A stretch of DNA of 64,000 nt from Streptomyces catenulae (GCF_000718015.1 NZ_JODY01000030.1:122173-186172), one strand, 5' to 3'; positions 18,061-27,611 are shown, counted from the stretch's first letter. Made by a program: numbers and translations. The notes: generated from the sequence alone by a model not told the origin.

Positions 18061-18116
18061 TCCCGTTCCCCGTTCCCCGTTCCCCGTTTCCCGTTTCCCG
18101 TACCCCGCTCCCCCGT
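18061..18116. repeat. Tandem heptanucleotide repeat upstream of nirB
   Basis: Eight consecutive 7-base units with consensus YCCCGTT run from 18061 to 18116. The first five are exact apart from a C/T first base, and the last three are degenerate. The array ends 15 bases before the nirB start and so lies in its leader or promoter. Confidence 0.85.
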
Positions 18117-18131
18117 GATGGAGGCACCGTT

Positions 18132-20759
18132 ATGGCCGCAGCCACCGCCCGTCCCGCCGCCGCAGCGCCCCCGGCGCACCGCCCGACCCTCGTGCTCATC
18201 GGGCACGGCATGGTCGGCCAGCGGTTCCTGGAGGAGTTGGCGGAGCGGGGCGTCACCGGGCGGACCCGGGTCGTGGTGCTGGCCGAGGAGCCCCGCCCGG
18301 CGTACGACCGCGTCCAGCTGACCTCGTACTTCGCCGGTCGCAGCGCCGAGGACCTCACCCTGACCGACCCGGAGTTCCTCGCCCGGCACGGCGTCGAACT
18401 GCACCTGGACGACCCGGCGACCGCCGTGGACCGCCGGGCCCGCACCGTCACCACCCGCTCCGGCCGCACCGTCCGCTACGACACCCTGGTGCTGGCCACC
18501 GGCTCGTACCCGTTCGTGCCGCCGGTCCCCGGGCGGGACAGCGCCGGGTGCTTCGTCTACCGCACCGTCGAGGACCTGCTCGCCATCGAGGCGCATGCGG
18601 CCGGTGCGCGTACCGGTGCGGTGATCGGCGGCGGGCTGCTGGGCCTGGAGGCGGCGGGTGCGCTCAAGGGGCTCGGACTCCGCACCCACATCGTGGAGTT
18701 CGGGCCCCGGCTGATGTCCCTCCAGGTGGACGAGGGCGGCGGGCGGGCGCTGCGCCGCACCGTGGAGGGGCAGGGGCTGCACGTCCACACCGGGGTCGCC
18801 GGGAAGGAGATCGTCGCCGACGCGTCCGGGGCGGTCGGCGCGCTGGAGCTGTCGGACGGCAGCCGGATACCGGCGGACCTCGTGGTGTTCTCGGCGGGCG
18901 TACGGCCGCGCGACCAACTGGCGCGCGACTGCGGGCTGTCCGTGGGCGAGCGCGGCGGGATCGTCGTCGACGCCCGCTGCCGCACCGACGACCCGGCGGT
19001 CTACGCGATCGGCGAGTGCGCGCGGACCGTCGACGGCCTGGTGTACGGCCTGGTGGCGCCCGGGTACGAGATGGCCCGCACCGCGGCGGCGGCGATAGCC
19101 GGGCGGGAGGCGCCGGAGTTCACCGGGGCGGACCGGTCCACCAAGCTGAAGCTCCTCGGGGTGGACGTGGCGTCGTTCGGCGACGCGCTCGGCACCACGG
19201 AGGGCAGCCTGGACGTCGTCTACGCGGACGCCCGCGCCGGGATCTACAAGAAGCTGGTGGTGGGCGCGGACGGGGAGCTGCTGGGCGGGGTGCTGGTCGG
19301 CGACGCCGAGGCGTACGGCACGCTGCGCCCGCTGACCGGGTCGGTGCCCCCGGTGGCGCCCGAGGAACTGGTGGTGCCCGCCGGGACGGGCGCCGCGACA
19401 CTCGGCCCGGGGGCGCTGCCCGACGACGCGGTGCTGTGCAGCTGCCACAACGTCACCAAGGGCACCGTCCGCGCGGCGGTCACCACGCACGGCTGCACCT
19501 CCGTCCCCGAGGTGAAGGCATGCACCAAGGCCGGTACCGGGTGCGGCAGTTGTGTGCGGACCCTGACCGCCGTCGTCCACGACGAGCTGGCCGCGACCGG
19601 CACCGTCGTCGACCCCGGGCTCTGCGACTGCTTCCCGCACACCCGCGCGGAGCTGTACGAGATCGTCCGCACGCTGCGGCTGCCGTCGTACGCCGCGCTG
19701 CTGGAGTCCCACGGGCGGCCGCAGGCGCGGGGCGGTGAGGGGTGCGAGGTCTGCAAGCCGGTGATCGGCTCGGTCATCGCGTCGCTGGCGCCCTCGGTCG
19801 GCGCCGACGGGTACGTCCTCGACGGCGAGCAGGCGGCGCTCCAGGACACCAACGACCACCATCTGGCCAACCTCCAGCGCAACGGCTCGTACTCGGTCGT
19901 GCCGCGGATCCCCGGCGGCGAGATCACCCCGGAGAAGCTGATCGTCATCGGGGAGGTGGCCCGCGAGTTCGGGCTCTACACGAAGATCACCGGCGGGCAG
20001 CGGATCGATCTGCTGGGCGCCCGCGTCGAGCAGCTGCCGCGGATCTGGGCGCGGCTGGTGGCCGCCGGATTCGAGTCGGGGCACGCGTACGGCAAGGCGC
20101 TGCGGACGGTGAAGTCCTGCGTGGGGCGGACCTGGTGCCGCTACGGCGTGCAGGACTCCGTACGGATGGCGATCGCGCTGGAGCTGCGCTACCGGGGGCT
20201 GCGGGCGCCGCACAAGCTGAAATCGGCGGTCTCCGGGTGCGCCCGCGAGTGCGCGGAGGCGCGCGGCAAGGACTTCGGCGTCATCGCCACCGCGAGCGGC
20301 TGGAACCTCTACGTGGGCGGCAACGGCGGCGCCACCCCCCGCCACGCCGACCTGCTGGCGCAGGACCTGTCCGACGCCGAACTGGTGCGGCTGATCGACC
20401 GGTTCCTGATGTTCTACATCCGCACCGCCGACCGGCTGGAGCGCACCGCGGCGTGGCTGGAGCGGATCGAGGGCGGGCTCGACCACGTACGGGACGTGGT
20501 GGTGCACGACTCCCTGGGGCTCTGCGCCGAGCTGGAGTCCCTGATGGCGGCGCATGTCGCGCACTACCAGGACGAGTGGGCGCTCACCCTCGCCGACCCG
20601 GAGCGGCTGGCCCGCTTCGCCTCCTTCGTCAACGCGCCGGGCGTGCCGGACCCGTCGGTCCGCTTCGTCGCCGAACGCGACCAGATCAAGCCCGACCTGC
20701 CCCTGTTGACCGGCCCCGACCTGCCCGTACGCACCCTGGAAGGGATGTTCACCCGATGA
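18132..20759 (+). CDS. nirB: NAD(P)H-dependent assimilatory nitrite reductase, large subunit
   Basis: Protein of 875 residues reducing nitrite to ammonium. Domain order: FAD/NAD reductase (LVLIGHGMVGQRFLEEL near residue 20, AVIGGGLLGLEAAG, VYAIGECAR); BFD-like [2Fe-2S] domain (VLCSCHNVTKGTVRAAV, then CTKAGTGCGSC); nitrite/sulfite reductase ferredoxin-like half; and the siroheme-[4Fe-4S] domain with CVGRTWCRYG and SGCARECAEA, supplying the four cluster cysteines. All cofactor motifs are present. A GGAGG site precedes ATG 18132, directly after the heptamer array. nirD follows with a four-base overlap. In Streptomyces this operon is a known GlnR target; GGGTAAC and GGGAAAC half-site-like sequences lie at about 17980 and 17958. 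Confidence 0.97.
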   Translation: MAAATARPAAAAPPAHRPTLVLIGHGMVGQRFLEELAERGVTGRTRVVVLAEEPRPAYDRVQLTSYFAGRSAEDLTLTDPEFLARHGVELHLDDPATAVDRRARTVTTRSGRTVRYDTLVLATGSYPFVPPVPGRDSAGCFVYRTVEDLLAIEAHAAGARTGAVIGGGLLGLEAAGALKGLGLRTHIVEFGPRLMSLQVDEGGGRALRRTVEGQGLHVHTGVAGKEIVADASGAVGALELSDGSRIPADLVVFSAGVRPRDQLARDCGLSVGERGGIVVDARCRTDDPAVYAIGECARTVDGLVYGLVAPGYEMARTAAAAIAGREAPEFTGADRSTKLKLLGVDVASFGDALGTTEGSLDVVYADARAGIYKKLVVGADGELLGGVLVGDAEAYGTLRPLTGSVPPVAPEELVVPAGTGAATLGPGALPDDAVLCSCHNVTKGTVRAAVTTHGCTSVPEVKACTKAGTGCGSCVRTLTAVVHDELAATGTVVDPGLCDCFPHTRAELYEIVRTLRLPSYAALLESHGRPQARGGEGCEVCKPVIGSVIASLAPSVGADGYVLDGEQAALQDTNDHHLANLQRNGSYSVVPRIPGGEITPEKLIVIGEVAREFGLYTKITGGQRIDLLGARVEQLPRIWARLVAAGFESGHAYGKALRTVKSCVGRTWCRYGVQDSVRMAIALELRYRGLRAPHKLKSAVSGCARECAEARGKDFGVIATASGWNLYVGGNGGATPRHADLLAQDLSDAELVRLIDRFLMFYIRTADRLERTAAWLERIEGGLDHVRDVVVHDSLGLCAELESLMAAHVAHYQDEWALTLADPERLARFASFVNAPGVPDPSVRFVAERDQIKPDLPLLTGPDLPVRTLEGMFTR

Positions 20760-21208
20760 CCTCCACGGATCCCGCCACCACGGACACGCTGACCGCCCCG
20801 GACCCGGCGACCGCCGCGTTACCCGGGCCGGGCACGGGGTGCGCCCCCGGCGCGCGGCCCGTCCCGGGCGCCGGGGGCGCCGTCGTCGAGCTGCACGGGC
20901 CCGGCGGCTGGTTCCCGGTCTGCGCGCTCACGGCGCTCACCCCCGGGCGCGGGGTCGCCGCACTGCTGCCCGACGGCGGGCAGGCGGCGCTCTTCCGCGA
21001 CCGGACGGGCACGGTGTACGCGATCGGCAACCGCGACCCGTTCACCGGCGCGCAGGTCCTCTCGCGCGGGCTGACCGGCTCGGCGGCGGGCCGCCCGTAC
21101 GTCGCCTCGCCCCTGCTCAAGCAGCGCTTCGACCTGGCGGGCGGGGCCTGTCTGGACGACCCGGAGGTGGCGGTGCCGGTGTACCCGGTGCGGGTCCGGG
21201 AGGCGTAG
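20756..21208 (+). CDS. nirD: Nitrite reductase small subunit, Rieske-fold
   Basis: Protein of 150 residues. After a low-complexity N-terminus of about 45 residues, the Rieske-like fold runs WFPVCALTALTPGRGVAALL, ALFRDRTGTVYAIGNRDPFTGAQVLSRG and PYVASPLLKQRFDLAGGACLDDP. As in other NirD proteins, the cluster-binding Cys/His residues of true Rieske proteins are absent, so it is a structural or electron-coupling subunit. It overlaps nirB by four bases (ATGA) and is translationally coupled. Confidence 0.94.
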   Translation: MTSTDPATTDTLTAPDPATAALPGPGTGCAPGARPVPGAGGAVVELHGPGGWFPVCALTALTPGRGVAALLPDGGQAALFRDRTGTVYAIGNRDPFTGAQVLSRGLTGSAAGRPYVASPLLKQRFDLAGGACLDDPEVAVPVYPVRVREA

Positions 21209-21335
21209 CGGCGCCCGGGGCGGGTCCGGTGGCACGGCCGCGCCGCCTCTTCGCGCTGCGCGTCCCCGGGGCGCGTGCCACGCTGGCAGGGCGCGATCGA
21301 ACGGACGCACCCGCACCGTCGGGAGGACGCCTCGC

Positions 21336-21818
21336 ATGGACACGGACGACCCCGCGGACACGGGGGCCACGGACCGGGACCGCATCGAGCGGGAGATCAC
21401 CGTCGCGGCGCCCGTGGAGCGCGTCTGGGCGGTGCTCACCGAGCCGGAACACGTCGGCTCCTGGTTCGGCCAGGGCACACCGACCCCGGTCGATCTGCGG
21501 CCCGGCGGCGTGATGCACCTCGACCACGGGCCCTACGGGCGGTTCCCCGTCGTCTTCGTCACCGTCGAACCGCCGCACCGCCTCTCCTACCGCTGGGCGA
21601 GCGGCCACCCCGGCGAGACGGCGACCGAGGACAACTCCACCCTGGTGGAGTTCACCCTCGCGCCCGAGGGCGGGGGCACCCGGCTGCGGGTCACCGAGTC
21701 CGGGTTCGCCGCCCTGCCCGCCCCGGGGAGCGCGGGCGCCACGTACGAGAGCCATGCGGAGGGCTGGAGCGGGCAGGTCGAGAACATCCGGCGCTACACG
21801 GAGCGGCTCACGGCCTGA
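21336..21818 (+). CDS. SRPBCC (AHSA1/START-like) domain protein
   Basis: Protein of 160 residues with the helix-grip fold of the AHSA1 family: [30 protein letters not shown] at the N-terminus, [31 protein letters not shown] in the middle and [23 protein letters not shown] near the end, followed by the long C-terminal helix ([21 protein letters not shown]). Members bind hydrophobic ligands or act as Hsp90-activator-like proteins, and many neighbour ArsR regulators. None is adjacent here. A GGGAGGA site precedes ATG 21336. Confidence 0.88.
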   Translation: MDTDDPADTGATDRDRIEREITVAAPVERVWAVLTEPEHVGSWFGQGTPTPVDLRPGGVMHLDHGPYGRFPVVFVTVEPPHRLSYRWASGHPGETATEDNSTLVEFTLAPEGGGTRLRVTESGFAALPAPGSAGATYESHAEGWSGQVENIRRYTERLTA

Positions 21819-22018
21819 CGTGCGGCGGGCCCCACGGGCGGACACCGCGGGGCCCCCGTACGGGGCCACCGCACGGCGGCGGGGAGCCCCGGTCCGCGCC
21901 GGTCGTCCCGGTCCTCCCGCCCGAAGCGCCCCGAGCGCCCCGGGAACGCCCCCTGCGCCCGTCCGGCCCCGTGCGCCCCGGGCGTACGCTGATGCGCGTC
22001 CCCGACGGAGGAGGCGCC

Positions 22019-22969
22019 GTGCCCCGGTGGAACCCCAGCCACATCCCCGACCAGACGGGCCGCTGCGCCGTCGTCACGGGTGCCAACAGCGGCATCGGCT
22101 TCGCCACCGCGCGCGAACTCGCCCGCCACGGCGCCCGGGTGGTGCTGGCCTGCCGCAACGTGGCGCGCGGCGAGGCGGCCCTCGCCGAGCTGCGGCGCGA
22201 GGTGCCCGCCGCCGAGGCGGAGTTCCGCCGCCTGGACCTGGCCGATCTCGCCTCCGTACGCGACTTCGCCGCCGGGCTCGACAGCTTCGACGCCGTCCGG
22301 CTCGATCTGCTCGTCAACAACGCGGGCGTGATGGCGCTGCCCCGCGGCACCACCGCCGACGGCTTCGAGCGGCAGTTCGGCGTCAACCACCTGGGCCACT
22401 TCGCCCTCACCGGGCTGCTGCTCCCCCGGCTGCTGGCCACCCCCGGGGCCCGCGTCGTCACCGTCTCCAGCTTTCTCCACGCCCTCGGCGGCATCGCCCC
22501 GGACGACCTCAACGCCCTGCTCTCCTACGGGCGTTGGCGGGCCTACGCGCGCTCCAAGAGCGCCAACCTCCTCTTCGTCCACGAACTGGCGCGGCGGCTG
22601 GCGGCGATCGGCTCCCCGGTGGTCGCGGCAGCCGCCCACCCCGGGTACGCCGCCACCAACCTGCAGACCACGGCGCCCCGGATGGAGGGCCGCCGGTCCG
22701 CGGAGCGCCTGATGGAGCTGGGCAACCGCCTCATCGGGCAGAGCCCGGAGGGCGGCGCGCTGCCCGTGCTGTGCGCCGCCACCGCCCCGCACATGAAGCC
22801 GGACACCTTCGTCGGCCCCCGCGCCCTGCTCCGCGGCGCCCCGGCCCCCTCCCCCCGCGCCCCGTGGGCCCGCGACGACGCAGCCGCCGTCCGGCTCTGG
22901 GAGGCGTCGGAGGAACTGACCGGTGTGCACTACGACTTCACGGCGGGCGGCGGCCGGAGGACGGCCTGA
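22019..22969 (+). CDS. Short-chain dehydrogenase/reductase, retinol-dehydrogenase-like
   Basis: Protein of 316 residues. The NADP(H)-binding glycine motif is [31 protein letters not shown], the NNAG motif is [12 protein letters not shown], the structural NHLGHF follows, and the catalytic YxxxK is in [15 protein letters not shown]. These patterns match the subgroup often labelled oxidoreductase or retinol dehydrogenase-like. The substrate is unknown. GTG 22019 is preceded by GGAGGAGG; an upstream ATG at 21991 lacks a ribosome site. It stands alone downstream of the SRPBCC gene. Confidence 0.9.
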   Translation: MPRWNPSHIPDQTGRCAVVTGANSGIGFATARELARHGARVVLACRNVARGEAALAELRREVPAAEAEFRRLDLADLASVRDFAAGLDSFDAVRLDLLVNNAGVMALPRGTTADGFERQFGVNHLGHFALTGLLLPRLLATPGARVVTVSSFLHALGGIAPDDLNALLSYGRWRAYARSKSANLLFVHELARRLAAIGSPVVAAAAHPGYAATNLQTTAPRMEGRRSAERLMELGNRLIGQSPEGGALPVLCAATAPHMKPDTFVGPRALLRGAPAPSPRAPWARDDAAAVRLWEASEELTGVHYDFTAGGGRRTA

Positions 22970-23201
22970 GCCCGGCCCGTACCGCCCCGGGGACGGCCAC
23001 CGGCGCGTCCGGGAAACCGACCGGCGCGCGGATGCCCGGCGCGCGCCCCCACGGTAGAGTGACGGCGCATTCGCAGTGGACGAGACGAGGAGGTGGGACC
23101 CATCACCGCTGTACCCGGTGGGTGCTCTCACCCCGACACCGCGCGGTTCACCAGGCAGAGGTGACCGGAGAGCGCCCTTTTCGGCACTCCGAGAGGCCCT
23201 C

Positions 23202-24029
23202 ATGCCCGCGCGTCACCCCGCTGTCCCCTCCTCCGATCCCTCCGCACCGCCCGCCTCCCCCGGTCTCGTCGCGCGGCTGCGCGCCGCCGGGTGCGTCTTC
23301 GCCGAGGACGAGGCGGAGCTGCTCCTCGCCGCCGCCCGCACCCCCGCCGAACTCGCCGCCCTGGCCGGGCGCCGGATGGCCGGGCTGCCCCTCGAACACG
23401 TCCTGGGCTGGGCCGGTTTCTGCGGCCACCGGATGCACGTCGGACCGGGCGTCTTCGTCCCCCGGCGGCGCAGCGAGTTCCTCGTCCACGAAGCCGCCCG
23501 GCACACCCGCCCCGGCGCCGTCGTCGTCGATCTGTGCTGCGGTTCGGGCGCGCTGGGCGCGGCGCTCGCCGCCTGCGCCGGGCCCGTCGAGCTGCACGCC
23601 GCCGACATCGATCCGGCGGCGGTGCGCTGCGCCCGCGCCAACGTCGCCGCGGCGGGCGGCCACGTCCACGAGGGCGATCTCTTCGCCGCGCTCCCCGAGG
23701 AGCTGCGCGGCCGCATCGACGTGCTGCTGGCAAATGTCCCGTACGTACCGACGCAGGAGGTGGGGCTGCTGCCGCCGGAGGCGCGGGACCATGAGCCGCG
23801 GGTGGCGCTGGACGGCGGCGCCGACGGTCTCGACGTGCTGCGCCGGGTCGCCGGGGCGGCCGCGCGGTGGCTCGCGCCCGGCGGTGTGGTGCTGAGCGAG
23901 ACCAGCGAACGCCAGGCCCCGGCGGCGCTCCGCGCCCTGACCGGCGGCGGACTCCACGCCCGCGCCGAACGCTGCGCGGAACGGGCCGCCACCGTCGTCC
24001 TCGGCACCCGGCCCGCCGACGTTCCGTAA
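23202..24029 (+). CDS. HemK/PrmC-like class I methyltransferase (putative N5-glutamine methyltransferase)
   Basis: Protein of 275 residues. The N-terminal helical half includes RMAGLPLEHVLGWAGFCGHRMHV and GVFVPRRRSEFLV, the standard PrmC entry motif (usually PRxxTE). The SAM-binding motif is VVVDLCCGSGALGAALA and the catalytic motif LLANVPYVPT replaces the usual NPPY with NVPY. PrmC methylates the GGQ glutamine of release factors. The NVPY and PRRRSE variants suggest a diverged paralogue rather than the housekeeping enzyme, which would be near prfA. ATG 23202 follows GAGAGG. Confidence 0.83.
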   Translation: MPARHPAVPSSDPSAPPASPGLVARLRAAGCVFAEDEAELLLAAARTPAELAALAGRRMAGLPLEHVLGWAGFCGHRMHVGPGVFVPRRRSEFLVHEAARHTRPGAVVVDLCCGSGALGAALAACAGPVELHAADIDPAAVRCARANVAAAGGHVHEGDLFAALPEELRGRIDVLLANVPYVPTQEVGLLPPEARDHEPRVALDGGADGLDVLRRVAGAAARWLAPGGVVLSETSERQAPAALRALTGGGLHARAERCAERAATVVLGTRPADVP

Positions 24030-24252
24030 CGGCCGCCGTCCCCGGGGCGCGACGAGGCGCGCGGCCTCCCCCGCCGCGCCCCCGAAGCGCACTCCGGGGC
24101 GCCCCGGACGGGCCGTCACCTCCCGGTGCGCCGGGGGGAATAGTGCGGTAGCCCTGCGGTTGTCACACCCGTACGGCACAGTGGTCGGGCACCACGCGGT
24201 GATCGCCGATCACCGTCGGCAGGCGACGGCAGCGGACGCAGGGGGCGAGGCC

Positions 24253-25521
24253 ATGACGGACACCGGCACGGGCATCGGCAGACGGGGGTTGCTGGCCGCC
24301 ACCGGAGGGCTCGCGCTCACCGGCCTGCTGGCCGCCTGCGGCTCCAACACCGGCCGGGGCGGCGGCGGTTCGGGCCCCGGGATCAGCCAGTGGTACCACC
24401 AGTACGGCGAACCGGGCGTCGAACGGGCCGTCAAGCGGTACGCCGACTCGTACAAGAAGGCGCGCGTCACCGTGCAGTGGCGGCCCGGTGACTACGACCG
24501 GCAGACCGCCGCGGCGCTGCTGACCGACTCGGGCCCGGACGTCTTCGAGGTCAACGGCCCGACGCTGGACCAGATCCGCGGCGGTCAGGTCGTCGATCTG
24601 ACCGCCGAGATCGAGCCGGTCAAGGACGACTTCAACCAGGCGGTGCTGGCCCCCAAGATCTGGCAGGACCGGATCTGGGGCATCTCGCAGACCGTCGACA
24701 CCCAGGTGCTCTACTACCGCAAGAGCCTCCTGAAGGACGCCGGGGTCGAGCCGCCGCGCACCCTGGACGCGCTGGTGGACGCCGCACGGAAGCTGACGAC
24801 GGCGCAGACCAAGGGCCTGTTCCTGGGGAACGACGGCGGCGCGGGCGTCCTCGGCGGCACCCCGCTCTTCGCCGCCGGTCTCGGCCTGGTCACCGAGGAC
24901 GGCAAGGTCGGCTTCGACGACCCGGCGGCCGCCCGCACCCTCGGCAAGATCCGCCGCCTGTACGCCGACAAGTCGCTGTTGCTGGGCGCGCCCACGGACT
25001 GGTCCGACCCGGCGGCGTTCCTCCAGGAGCTGACCGCGATGCAGTGGTCGGGCCTGTGGGCGCTGCCGCAGATCCAGCAGACCTTCGGCGACGACTTCGG
25101 CGTCCTGCCGTTCCCGGCGGACGGCCCGCACGGCACACCCGCCGTCCCGGTCGGCGCCTACGCCTCGGCGGTCAGCGCGCGCAGCCCCCGCAAGGCGGAG
25201 GCCAAGGCGTTCGCATCCTGGCTGTGGATCGAACGCACCGACCTCCAGCAGGACTTCGCGCTCTCGTACGGCTTCCACATCCCGGCCCGGACGTCGCTGG
25301 CGAAGAAGGCGGCGCGGCTGCGGACCGGCGCCGCCGCGGACGCCGTGCGGTACGCCACCGACCACGGTTACGCCGAACCGCTGCGCTGGACGACCGCGTC
25401 CCGCACCGCCTACCAGGACGCGCTGAGCCGCGTCATCAAGGACGGCGCCGACCCGGAGAGCGAACTGCGGACCGTGGTGCGCAAGGTCGACGCCGAGCTG
25501 GCCCGGGTCAGGAAGAGGTGA
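24253..25521 (+). CDS. Sugar ABC transporter substrate-binding lipoprotein
   Basis: Protein of 422 residues. Residues 10-29 form a twin-arginine-like lipoprotein signal (RR at 10-11, lipobox LAAC ending at C29), so export followed by lipid anchoring is expected. The mature part resembles family 1 extracellular solute-binding proteins: QWRPGDYDRQTAAALLTD, DVFEVNGPTLDQI, DRIWGISQTVDTQVLYYRKSLL and MQWSGLWALPQI. The carbohydrate specificity is unknown. It heads an operon with two permease genes, the first overlapping by four bases. Confidence 0.92.
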   Translation: MTDTGTGIGRRGLLAATGGLALTGLLAACGSNTGRGGGGSGPGISQWYHQYGEPGVERAVKRYADSYKKARVTVQWRPGDYDRQTAAALLTDSGPDVFEVNGPTLDQIRGGQVVDLTAEIEPVKDDFNQAVLAPKIWQDRIWGISQTVDTQVLYYRKSLLKDAGVEPPRTLDALVDAARKLTTAQTKGLFLGNDGGAGVLGGTPLFAAGLGLVTEDGKVGFDDPAAARTLGKIRRLYADKSLLLGAPTDWSDPAAFLQELTAMQWSGLWALPQIQQTFGDDFGVLPFPADGPHGTPAVPVGAYASAVSARSPRKAEAKAFASWLWIERTDLQQDFALSYGFHIPARTSLAKKAARLRTGAAADAVRYATDHGYAEPLRWTTASRTAYQDALSRVIKDGADPESELRTVVRKVDAELARVRKR

Positions 25522-26507
25522 CCGCGCCGACGGCGGAGGCGCTCCCGGACGGGCAGGGGGCGCGCGGCGCCGCCGAGCGCCGACGGCGCACGCCCGGTGC
25601 GGGGTTCTTCGGCCCGCAGCGCCGCTCCCTGTGGTTCTGGATCTTCGTCGGCCCGTTCGCGCTGGGCCTGGCGCTGTTCACGTACGTCCCGCTGGCCTGG
25701 AGCGTCTACCTCAGCTTCTTCGACGCGCACAACACCGTCACCCCGACCGACTTCGTGGGCCTGGGCAACTACACCTCGATGCTCACGGACGGCGCGTTCC
25801 TCTCCAGCCTGGGCACCTTCGCGCTGTTCACCCTCTTCATCGTCCCCGCGACGTACGCGCTGTCGCTGGCGCTGGCGGTGATGGTCAACCGGCTGCGCGT
25901 CGCCCAGGCGTTCTTCCGGTCGGTGTTCTTCCTGCCGACGGCGTGCAGCTATGTGGTGGCGGCGCTGATCTGGAAGCTGTCGCTCTTCAGCGGGGTGCGC
26001 TTCGGGCTGGCCAACACCGTGCTGGGATGGTTCGGCGCGGACCAGACGGCATGGCTGTCGACCACCCATCCGCCCTGGTACTGGCTGGTCATCGTGACCG
26101 TCCGGCTCTGGCTCCAGGCCGGCTTCTACATGATCCTCTTCCTCGCCGGGCTCCAGCGGATCTCCCCGCAGCTCTACGAGGCGGCGGCGGTGGACGGCGC
26201 CCGGCCCGGCTGGCAGACGTTCCGCCACATCACCTTCCCGCAACTGCGCGCCACCTCCGTGGCGGTGGTGCTGCTGCTGGTGATCAACGCGTTCCAGGCG
26301 TTCGACGAGTTCTACAACCTGCTCAGCGACGCCCGCGGCTATCCGCCGTACGCCCGGCCGCCGCTGGTCTACCTCTACTACACGGCTCTCGGGCGGGAGC
26401 AGAACCTCGGGCTGGGCAGCGCGGGCGCGGTGATCCTCGCGCTGATCATCGCGGTGGCGACGGTCGTCCAGGCCCGCTGGCTCGGCCTCGGCCGCAAGGA
26501 GGACTGA
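25518..26507 (+). CDS. Sugar ABC transporter permease (MalF/UgpA type)
   Basis: Protein of 329 residues with six predicted membrane helices starting at FWIFVGPFALGLALFTYVPLAWSVYLSFF. The cytoplasmic EAA loop is YEAAAVDGARPGWQTFRHITFPQL, the contact for the ATPase subunit. The GTG start at 25518 overlaps the binding-protein stop (GTGA). The N-terminal 40 residues are charged and probably cytoplasmic. No ATPase is encoded in the cluster, so a shared ATPase such as MsiK probably energises it. Confidence 0.93.
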   Translation: MTAPTAEALPDGQGARGAAERRRRTPGAGFFGPQRRSLWFWIFVGPFALGLALFTYVPLAWSVYLSFFDAHNTVTPTDFVGLGNYTSMLTDGAFLSSLGTFALFTLFIVPATYALSLALAVMVNRLRVAQAFFRSVFFLPTACSYVVAALIWKLSLFSGVRFGLANTVLGWFGADQTAWLSTTHPPWYWLVIVTVRLWLQAGFYMILFLAGLQRISPQLYEAAAVDGARPGWQTFRHITFPQLRATSVAVVLLLVINAFQAFDEFYNLLSDARGYPPYARPPLVYLYYTALGREQNLGLGSAGAVILALIIAVATVVQARWLGLGRKED

Positions 26508-26513
26508 CCGCCG

Positions 26514-27350
26514 ATGCACCACGCCTGGATCCGGGTGGGCCGCGCGCTGCGGGCGGCGCTGCTGTGCGCCCTGGCGCTGCTCTTCCTCGTCCCCTTCTAC
26601 CTGCTGGTCCGCAACGGTCTGGCCACCGAGGCGGACATCACCGCACCGGACTGGACGTTCTTCCCGCGCCATGTGCAGTGGTCCAACCTCACCGAGGTCT
26701 TCACCGACCCGAGCCTCCCGCTGGGCCACGCGCTGCTCAACTCCACACTGATCGCGCTCTCCACGACGCTCGGCACGGTGCTGCTGGCCTCCCTCGCCGG
26801 GTACGGACTGGCCCGTATCCCGTACCGCGGCGCGGGCGTCGTCTTCTCCGCGATCCTCGGCACGCTGATGGTCCCGGCGGCCGTCACCTTCGTGCCGAGC
26901 TTCGTGCTGGTCTCGTCGCTGGGCTGGATCTCCACGCTGCGCGGTCTGGTGATCCCGACGCTGTTCAGCGCGTTCGCCTGCTTCATCTTCCGGCAGTACT
27001 TCCTCGGCTTCCCGCGGGAGTTGGAGGACGCGGCGCGGGTCGACGGCCTCGGGTACTGGCGGACGTACTGGCGCATCGTCGTCCCCAACTCCCGTCCGGT
27101 GTTCGCCGCCGTCTCCACCATCGTCTTCATCGGCGCCTGGAACGCCTTCCTGTGGCCGCTGGTCATCGGGCAGGACCAGGAGGCGTGGACGGTCCAGGTC
27201 GCGCTGTCGACGTTCACCACCGCGCAGAACCTCAACCTCCACGAACTCTTCGTCGCCGCCGCGGTCTCCATCGCCCCGCTGGTCGTGGTCTTCCTGCTGC
27301 TCCAGCGGTACATCGTGGCGGGGGTGGAACGCTCGGGCATCGACGACTGA
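26514..27350 (+). CDS. Sugar ABC transporter permease (MalG/UgpE type)
   Basis: Protein of 278 residues with six membrane helices, beginning LRAALLCALALLFLVPFYLLVRNGLA. The EAA loop is LEDAARVDGLGYWRTYWRIVVPNSRP. It is the second membrane subunit of the importer and begins six bases after the first permease gene. A perfect 12-bp hairpin about 80 bases downstream ends the operon. Confidence 0.93.
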   Translation: MHHAWIRVGRALRAALLCALALLFLVPFYLLVRNGLATEADITAPDWTFFPRHVQWSNLTEVFTDPSLPLGHALLNSTLIALSTTLGTVLLASLAGYGLARIPYRGAGVVFSAILGTLMVPAAVTFVPSFVLVSSLGWISTLRGLVIPTLFSAFACFIFRQYFLGFPRELEDAARVDGLGYWRTYWRIVVPNSRPVFAAVSTIVFIGAWNAFLWPLVIGQDQEAWTVQVALSTFTTAQNLNLHELFVAAAVSIAPLVVVFLLLQRYIVAGVERSGIDD

Positions 27351-27432
27351 GCACCGCCCCGGGGCGCCGGTCAGAGGCCCCGGGCCGGGCCGCGTCCCCG
27401 GACGCCGTCCCGCCGCCCTTCCCCACTTCGCT

Positions 27433-27464
27433 CCGGCCGTCCCGCATCGTTCCGGGACGGCCGG
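27433..27464 (+). terminator. Terminator of the sugar ABC operon
   Basis: A perfect 12-bp inverted repeat (27433-27444 with 27453-27464), loop of eight bases, follows the last permease gene. The remaining part of 27351-27753 holds only a doubtful short ORF and the dioxygenase promoter. Confidence 0.75.
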
Positions 27465-27479
27465 GGTACGCTGCCCGGC

Positions 27480-27611
27480 ATGTGCCCGCAGCCGATCGCC
27501 CGTGAGCCGCGCCCCCGCGGCCGTCACGGCGGCTGCGCGCCCCGCGGCCTGAGCTTCCTGCGCCGCCGCGGCCGGGTGGGCTCGCCCCCCGGCATCCGCT
27601 GTACGGCCTGA
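27480..27611 (+). CDS. Doubtful 43-residue ORF upstream of the TauD-like gene
   Basis: ATG 27480 to TGA 27611 encodes a very Arg/Pro/Gly-rich peptide with cysteines at 2, 19 and 41, ending GIRCTA. It lies between a terminator and a dioxygenase gene that may serve sulfur metabolism. Cysteine-bearing leader peptides occur upstream of actinobacterial sulfur genes, so it could be one, but its ribosome site is poor and the composition is what random GC-rich DNA gives. Probably not a gene. Confidence 0.2.
   Translation: MCPQPIAREPRPRGRHGGCAPRGLSFLRRRGRVGSPPGIRCTA

Noticed and set aside
24163..25365. 400-residue minus-strand frame
   Set aside because: Antisense to the substrate-binding lipoprotein; no homology or ribosome site.
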